Positions 6,143 through 6,679 of a DNA stretch of 6,679 nt are shown piece by piece (positions within the stretch are counted from its first letter, which is position 1; every line of letters starts with the position of its first letter). The translations under genes and the position numbers were made by a program. The notes under the pieces are model-generated. The model was not told where the DNA came from, made no database searches, and saw only the letters and a program-made list of their open reading frames with translations. The stretch comes from Flavobacteriales bacterium UBA1958 (GTDB taxonomy: Bacteria > Bacteroidota > Bacteroidia > Flavobacteriales_D > Sanyastnellaceae), in NCBI GenBank assembly GCA_002336675.1, contig DDEI01000035.1, forward strand, positions 1 to 6,679, given 5' to 3'.

Positions 6143-6679
6143 GTGCATTTATCATTTATCGAAAATCTTTCTGTAGGTAAAGTAAAACTGAGTACTGAAG
6201 AGTCTATTCATGCTTCTAAAGCTCTAAGGCTTAAAAATGGAGACTCCATAAATCTTACAGATGGAAAAGGAAGCTCTGCTGTGGGAATTATCACTGCCGC
6301 CGCCAAAAAAAACGTTACCATTCAGATAGATGAAATTAATTCTGAAAGTGAAAATCCTTATTTATTAGAGCTGGCTATGGCTCCTACGAAGAGTAATGAT
6401 CGGTTTGAACTAGTTCTGGAAAAGTGTACCGAACTTGGGATAGCTCGAATTCATCCCTTATTGACTTTTCATTCGGAGCGCAGGAAATTGAATATGGAGC
6501 GCAGCAAAAAGATTGTGCTTTCAGCGATGAAGCAATCTCAAAAAATATGGCTTCCTGAAGTGACGGAACCGATTAAGTTCAATGATTTTGTGCAGCAGGA
6601 TTTTGAGGGTGACCGTATACTAGCCCATTGCAACGCTGACTTTAAAAGAGCATCTCTGAAGGCTATTTCTCATAAAAAA
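6143..6679 (+). CDS. rsmE: 16S rRNA (uracil-1498-N3)-methyltransferase RsmE (3' end cut by window edge)
   Basis: Methylates N3 of U1498 in helix 44 of 16S rRNA in the assembled 30S subunit, using SAM. I read 179 codons without a stop to the window end; the family is about 235-250 aa, so the C-terminal SAM-binding knot is not seen. Visible are the N-terminal PUA-like domain (about 1-70), with SIHASKALRLKNGD (21-34) and LTDGKG (38-43), then the start of the SPOUT domain: APTKSNDRFE (80-89), LEKCTELGI (92-100), HSERRK (110-115) and SAMKQS (127-132), all typical RsmE signatures. The start is GTG 6143; an in-frame TAG at 6137-6139 rules out anything longer, and MHL followed by an aromatic and NLS fits the family N-terminus. 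No Shine-Dalgarno sequence. The gap from the pckA terminator is only about 40 nt. A weak promoter-like pair lies there (TTTTG at 6116-6120, TAGCTAGT at 6137-6144). Confidence 0.93.
   Translation, partial: MHLSFIENLSVGKVKLSTEESIHASKALRLKNGDSINLTDGKGSSAVGIITAAAKKNVTIQIDEINSESENPYLLELAMAPTKSNDRFELVLEKCTELGIARIHPLLTFHSERRKLNMERSKKIVLSAMKQSQKIWLPEVTEPIKFNDFVQQDFEGDRILAHCNADFKRASLKAISHKK

Noticed and set aside
6116..6144. Promoter for rsmE (TTTTG and TAGCTAGT) suggesting a second leaderless gene
   Set aside because: The -7 match is poor (TAnnTTTG matched at about half the fixed positions) and the spacer is only 16 nt. A promoter is expected after the pckA terminator, but its position cannot be fixed.

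Overview
The window reads as ordinary chromosomal housekeeping DNA from a member of the Bacteroidota, most likely a Flavobacteriales-type organism. Three things point there. The -7 element TAnnTTTG sits at sensible places before three genes. No gene start has a clear Shine-Dalgarno sequence; the upstream stretches are A/T-rich instead. The protein types also fit: a eukaryote-like NADP isocitrate dehydrogenase, a flavobacterial-style NDK, an ornithine aminotransferase very like the animal enzyme, and an RsmE with the AMKQS motif. A species cannot be named from the sequence alone.

Layout. The left third is on the minus strand: a 5' portion of icd (isocitrate dehydrogenase, cut by the window edge) and, upstream of it, ndk (nucleoside diphosphate kinase) with its own terminator. 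A divergent intergenic region of about 450 bp follows and carries a GC-rich island. Then comes a plus-strand cluster: rocD (ornithine aminotransferase), a DUF423 small membrane protein starting 1 nt after the rocD stop, and a nitroreductase-family flavoprotein, closed by a hairpin terminator. A regulatory gap of about 270 bp with inverted repeats and a good -7 box precedes pckA (ATP-dependent PEP carboxykinase), which ends in a strong terminator. The window closes inside rsmE (16S rRNA m3U1498 methyltransferase).

How the genes relate. Icd makes 2-oxoglutarate and NADPH, RocD uses 2-oxoglutarate as amino acceptor when degrading ornithine, and PckA turns TCA-cycle oxaloacetate into PEP for gluconeogenesis. 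The region is thus loosely themed on amino-acid catabolism feeding the TCA cycle and gluconeogenesis, but separate promoters and terminators argue for at least four or five transcription units.

I found no mobile element, CRISPR array, RNA gene, toxin-antitoxin or defence system, and nothing that looks like an undescribed system. The points worth a second look are regulatory: a probably leaderless rocD transcript, mutually exclusive hairpins before icd, paired inverted repeats before pckA, and the GC-rich island between ndk and rocD.
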